Source: Bradyrhizobium viridifuturi (lineage in GTDB: Bacteria; Pseudomonadota; Alphaproteobacteria; Rhizobiales; Xanthobacteraceae). Taken from it: DNA of 64,000 nucleotides. Location: assembly GCF_001238275.1 (NCBI RefSeq), contig NZ_LGTB01000005.1, positions 62,001-126,000 of the forward strand, read 5' to 3'. The notes beneath the pieces are model-generated. The model had not been told where the DNA came from. It made no database searches and worked only from the letters and a program-made list of their open reading frames with translations. Positions 60,577 to 64,000 of the stretch are shown in pieces. The number at the start of each line of letters is the position of its first letter. Within the stretch, counting starts at the first letter, position 1. A program made the position numbers and the translations under genes.

Positions 60577-61083
60577 GTTCAGCATAAGGCCATTCCGGCC
60601 GTGTCTCGAGTATTGCGGCACGCCATAATTCTCCGCCGAGGTCGACGGACACCCAACGTTGCTGCGGGACATAATCCGCATTGGTGTGCAAATGTCAGGC
60701 ACGTTCAATTATTCGCTTGAATCCCACGCTGCGTGAGGTTGTAGGCTGCGCGCCTTGGCTCGCGCTGCCTTAAGCGGCGGTCGACCGGGCGCACAGCCGA
60801 ACTCACGGCTTTGGCGGAACAACTTGGACTGGTGCCAATAGTTAAGACCGGGTCTTGTTACGAGGCGCGCGGGAGCGGCGAGCCTATTACGGGCTGGTAA
60901 CGGCTTCCAGCCTCTGATGTCCGCCAACGGCCGAACCGTCCACTGTTGCGGTGATTCCGCGACCTTCCTCTCGCGAGAGCAAGGTCGGACGAAACCGATT
61001 CGGACCAGCCGGTGAGACCGCCTCAGACGTGGCCGCGGCCGGTCGTTTAACACCGCAAGCACGTTTGCGCCGGACAAGAAGAT
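60577..61083. other. nodD1-nodD2 spacer
   Basis: About 500 bases without a gene; it holds a NolA-type box at 60717-60747. Confidence 0.6.
60717..60747 (+). promoter_or_regulatory. MerR/NolA-type promoter box upstream of nodD2, copy 4
   Basis: TTGAAT, 19-base spacer with CCACGCTGCGTGAGGTTG, then TAGGCT, identical in layout to the nolA promoter. It is 337 bases upstream of the nodD2 ATG on the same strand. NolA is known to be needed for nodD2 expression in B. japonicum. Confidence 0.72.
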
Positions 61084-62079
61084 ATGCGCTTCAAAGGACT
61101 GGATCTTAATCTTCTCGTCGCGCTCGATGCTCTAATGACTGAGCGCAGCCTGACTGCAGCGGCACGTAAGATCAGCCTTAGCCAGCCCGCCATGAGTGCA
61201 GCTGTCGCCCGACTGCGCTCCTATTTTGGTGACGAGTTGTTTGTAATGAGAGGACGAGAACTTGTCCTGACCGCACGCGCGGAGGGACTCGCCGCTCCGG
61301 TTCGTGAGGCGTTGATGCACATTCAGCACTCGATTATCGCACGTGAGGCCTTCGATCCTGCCCGATCGGACCGGCGGTTCAGGATCTGCCTGTCAGATTT
61401 CATAACCGTCGTATTCTTCCGCCATGTCGTGGAGCGCGTCGCGCGAGAAGCACCCAATGTCAGGTTCGAGCTGGTGACGCTCAACGATGAACACGATGAG
61501 CTACTTCGGCGCGGCGAGGTCGATTTTGTCATCCTGCCGGAACTATTCATGTCCGGTACACACCCCAGAGCGGCCTTGTTCGAGGAGAGTTTCGCTTGTG
61601 TAGGCTGCCACACGAATAGTCACTTACTGAGGCGGTTGACATTTGATCGGTATATGTCGATGGGCCACGTTGCGGTCAAGCTCGGAGGCGCACGCAAGAC
61701 CTTCGTCGAGGATTCCTTGTTACTCGATCTCGGCCTCAATCGGCGCATCGATATTCTTGTGCAGAGCTTCAGCATGATTCCACCCCTGCTAGTGGGCACA
61801 GGCCGCATAGGGACCATACCCTTTAGGCTCGCAAAGCATTTTCAAAAAACCGCGCCGCTTCAGATTGCCACGCTTCCCCAGCCATTCCCCACCTTCACTG
61901 AGGCAGTCCAATGGCCAGTCCTTAATAACAGCAATCCAGAGAGCATCTGGCTGAGAGAGATATTGCTGCAGGAGGCAGCTCGCATAGCAACTGCGCGTGA
62001 AGAGGCATTCAGCATTAGCGCTTCGGAACAAGCGGATGATGCCGGCCCCTTCGCACGATCGGTCTCGCCGTTAGCGTAA
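61084..62079 (+). CDS. nodD2: NodD2, LysR-type regulator (repressor-type paralog)
   Basis: 331 residues, closely similar to NodD1 along its whole length, with a 15-20 residue longer C-terminus. The helix-turn-helix is conserved ([22 protein letters not shown]); the effector domain differs at scattered positions. In B. japonicum NodD2 represses nod genes, in a circuit with NolA and cell density. Plus strand, in tandem with nodD1 and followed by nolA. Confidence 0.92.
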   Translation: MRFKGLDLNLLVALDALMTERSLTAAARKISLSQPAMSAAVARLRSYFGDELFVMRGRELVLTARAEGLAAPVREALMHIQHSIIAREAFDPARSDRRFRICLSDFITVVFFRHVVERVAREAPNVRFELVTLNDEHDELLRRGEVDFVILPELFMSGTHPRAALFEESFACVGCHTNSHLLRRLTFDRYMSMGHVAVKLGGARKTFVEDSLLLDLGLNRRIDILVQSFSMIPPLLVGTGRIGTIPFRLAKHFQKTAPLQIATLPQPFPTFTEAVQWPVLNNSNPESIWLREILLQEAARIATAREEAFSISASEQADDAGPFARSVSPLA

Positions 62080-62669
62080 GGACTTTAGCAGAGGTCAGCG
62101 AACCCGCCGCCCGGACCGTGTCCCAACGTGCAATTTCGGCTCGTCTCGCTCGAACTGATTGTCTCTCGTCAAAGCCCCTCATAGTTGGCGACCGTCACAA
62201 GCCCAAGGCCGTCCTTCTCGCACCGGCGAGGGCTCGACGTAAAGCGGTCGCTCGAGCATTGGCCCAGCTTTGAGAGGCAGAGAGGTCGCTACGTGCTCGC
62301 GCCAAAGCTACGCTGGCATTGCAAGCCCGGCTTGCGGCCGCGTCGATCTCGAGAGGGCCGAATCGGCTCGGCGGCTAATCACATCAAGGCGGCGAATCGG
62401 TCGTGGCGCTCGCGATGAGCGGACGATCCGGACTTGTCGGAGATCCAGCACCACAACGAACGCGGTGCTGATTGATTGTGCATATGAATGTTGGACTCGC
62501 TCCGTCCAAGCAAGGCATCGCACGCGCGTGTTGCTCTGTCGCATCACCCGAGTGCGCATCGCTTCTTCGTCTCTCTGCGCCCCCGGTCTGACTTCTTTTG
62601 GCCGTACCGCGGCCAAACGTCTTGACGAGGTGCGCTATGCCGACGCAATGACGAACAAGGAGCCGTACG
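62080..62669. other. no supported gene
   Basis: About 590 bases after nodD2; open frames on both strands have no recognisable content. Confidence 0.45.
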
Positions 62670-62879
62670 TTGGAGCAATACAGTGGAGTATTCGATCCCG
62701 AAGAGCTTTCTGTCTTAGGAAGTCTTTTTGACAGGGCAGTCTCCGCGCTGCCGCCATCAATGCGAACTTCGGAAAATCGGACGGCGATCGCCAAACTCAT
62801 CCTGGAGCGTACAGCGGCCAGCGACGCTCAGCTGGCATGCTTAACGAACCTGTTGATCACCATTTCCCCTCAGGGTTGA
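62670..62879 (+). CDS. small hypothetical protein
   Basis: 69 residues from a TTG (MEQYSGVFDPEELSVLGSLFDRAVSALPPSMRTSENRTAIAKLILERTAASDAQLACLTNLLI). Natural composition, helical, acidic N-terminus; small proteins of this pattern are common and unstudied in bradyrhizobia. Lies just upstream of the nolA promoter on the same strand. Confidence 0.6.
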   Translation: MEQYSGVFDPEELSVLGSLFDRAVSALPPSMRTSENRTAIAKLILERTAASDAQLACLTNLLITISPQG

Positions 62880-62954
62880 TCGCGCGCCGTTCTAAGGATA
62901 GTCACCACTCCTGCGCTGGAATGGAAGACGATCCAGCTAGAGCTTTGAAATGAC

Positions 62955-62985
62955 TTGAATCCAACGTGACGTCAGGTTGTAGGCT
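62955..62985 (+). promoter_or_regulatory. MerR/NolA-type promoter box of nolA, copy 5
   Basis: TTGAAT at 62955-62960, 19-base spacer holding the dyad ACGT-G-ACGT, TAGGCT at 62980-62985. The 10-base arms AATCCAACGT and ACGTCAGGTT are near inverted repeats. The 19-base spacer is the hallmark of MerR-type activator promoters, which fits autoregulation by NolA. The expected transcript starts less than 15 bases before the ATG. Confidence 0.78.
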
Positions 62986-63000
62986 TTGAAATTGAACAAC

Positions 63001-63714
63001 ATGAGCAAAGCTACACCAAGACGGCGTCGATGGCGCATTGGCGAACTTGCGGAAGCGACCGGAGTGACGGTACGCACGCTGCATCATTATGAACACACCG
63101 GCCTGTTAGCCGCTTCAGAGCGCACGGACGGCGGCCATCGGATGTACGACCGCGAGAGCATCCAGCGGGTCCATCAGATCCGGGCGCTACGTGAGCTTGG
63201 CTTCTCCCTTTACGAGATCCGTAAAGCTATGGAGCGCACGACTTCGCTGACCGACCTATTGCGCAAGCATTTGGAGCGAATAGAGCTTCAAGTTGCTCGA
63301 GCAACGCTGTTGCGAGATCGATTGCGCAACATGACGACCGACAGTGACGTTCAGGTCAGCGTAGATGAGCTGCCTGCCACCTTGGACGCCATGTCGCGGA
63401 TTGAGACGCGTAGTCAAACATCCCGATGCACATGCAAATTGGCTGCAGAACGCGAGGAGCGATGGCGACGCATCCGGGACGACCTCCGCGATTGTATGGA
63501 TCGCGGCGAACACCCTTGCGGCGAGCGCGCGAAAGCCGTCGCGATTGCCGCGCGCCTGCTGATCGGCGAAATCGCTGGAGCGGATTCCCGGGTTTCGACG
63601 ATCCTGAAGGTCCTCGCACGCCTAAGCGCCCCACGCAGTTTGGCTGGTTGGGATCCCTGCCTCATGCAATATCTCGATCTTGCCCTCTCCGGCCTAGAGG
63701 ATCAGCCATACTGA
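63001..63714 (+). CDS. nolA: NolA, MerR-family nodulation regulator
   Basis: 237 residues from ATG 63001. MRRRRWRIGELAEATGVTVRTLHHYEHTGLLAASERTDGGHRMYDRESIQRVHQIRALRELGFSLYEIRKAME is the MerR winged-helix domain, followed by the dimerisation helix. NolA controls genotype-specific nodulation in B. japonicum/elkanii and exists in three forms from internal starts; internal Met codons are present here. No ribosome site precedes the ATG and the leader is very short. It lies in the conserved nodD1-nodD2-nolA order. Confidence 0.93.
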   Translation: MSKATPRRRRWRIGELAEATGVTVRTLHHYEHTGLLAASERTDGGHRMYDRESIQRVHQIRALRELGFSLYEIRKAMERTTSLTDLLRKHLERIELQVARATLLRDRLRNMTTDSDVQVSVDELPATLDAMSRIETRSQTSRCTCKLAAEREERWRRIRDDLRDCMDRGEHPCGERAKAVAIAARLLIGEIAGADSRVSTILKVLARLSAPRSLAGWDPCLMQYLDLALSGLEDQPY

Positions 63715-63906
63715 GATCACTAAGGCGGCTTCGGACGGCTTGACCAGCCCGCTTGGCCAGCTCGATCGTCATGGCGGTTCAGCGTGATCCGCCGGCTTTG
63801 ATGCCCGGCGGCAGCTTTACCAATCACCGGTCAGATTTTCTGCGAGGGTCTCGGCGATCCGCCGCTTTCTCTGATGCATTGAGCGAAGCTCCCGTTCAAG
63901 AAAGAC

Positions 63907-63937
63907 TTGAATCGTACGTAACGTCAAATTGTAGGCT
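63907..63937 (+). promoter_or_regulatory. MerR/NolA-type promoter box, copy 6
   Basis: TTGAAT, 19-base spacer with ACGTAACGTCAAATTG, then TAGGCT, at the window's right edge. It points to a further gene beyond 64000; an ATG at 63943 is open to the end of the window but lies too close to the expected start site. Confidence 0.7.
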
Positions 63938-64000
63938 CCGCCATGGTCGTTGCCCGAGCTGACACATGCTTCGCTTGGCGATCCTTAAGCGCGGGCCCGT

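Noticed and set aside
63788..63828. Nod-box-like ATCC...GATG...TTTACCAATC downstream of nolA
   Set aside because: The ATC-GAT spacing is ten instead of nine and the middle ATC/AAACAATCGAT part is missing (about nine bases short), so it is not a working nod box.

Overview
The window is part of a symbiosis island of a Bradyrhizobium-type soybean/legume symbiont. Diagnostic markers are the ordered block nolA, nodD2, nodD1, (nodK/Y position), nodABCSUIJ, nolO, nodZ, fixR, nifA, fixA; a nod box between nodD1 and nodA; a groESL operon behind a NifA/sigma-54 promoter; and type III effector genes behind tts boxes. There is no rRNA, tRNA or CRISPR array.

Layout: 0-3 kb holds a frameshifted FkbM-type methyltransferase and an intact IS481 element. 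3-5.4 kb is groESL (groEL has two single-base frameshifts). 5.4-9.1 kb is mostly non-coding, with a decayed acyl-CoA dehydrogenase. 9.1-16.9 kb is a tight seven-gene minus-strand operon: MetRS-like protein, MFS transporter, lysine/ornithine-type N-monooxygenase, cupin, FAD amino-acid oxidase, alanine racemase, methyltransferase. This matches the known hydrazine (N-N bond) forming machinery, here with cupin and MetRS parts on separate genes and a sigma-54-type promoter upstream. 18-19 kb has a NopT-like protease effector. 19-22 kb has small genes. 22.9-35 kb carries a biotin-dependent acyl-CoA carboxylase, a TrpD-like protein that has lost its catalytic motifs, a flavin reductase, an M20 hydrolase, an acyl-CoA ligase and an ATP-grasp ligase. 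35.2-38.3 kb is a broken NopD-like effector/SUMO protease. 38.9-40.8 kb encodes a 2OG-Fe oxygenase (frameshifted) and a fusion of a heme-oxygenase-like diiron domain with a GFA/CENP-V domain. 41.9-47.3 kb has an MHS transporter, fixA, nifA and fixR; 47.7-48 kb an IS66 remnant; 48.2-59.6 kb the Nod-factor operon; 59.6-63.7 kb nodD1, nodD2 and nolA.

Functional logic: NodD acts at the nod box to switch on Nod factor synthesis (nodABC), decoration (nodS N-methyl, nodU and nolO carbamoyl, nodZ fucosyl) and export (nodIJ). NifA with RpoN switches on groESL and fixA, and possibly the hydrazine operon. I found six copies of one 31-bp MerR-type promoter (TTGAAT-N19-TAGGCT with a central ACGT-N-ACGT dyad), in front of nolA, between nodD1 and nodD2, and at four other places, all on the plus strand. 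They look like a NolA regulon.

Many genes here are interrupted by single-base indels, often inside homopolymers (groEL, nodC, FkbM, 2OG oxygenase, carboxyltransferase). Some of these may be sequencing errors. The acyl-CoA dehydrogenase and NopD-like genes carry several lesions each and look like true pseudogenes.
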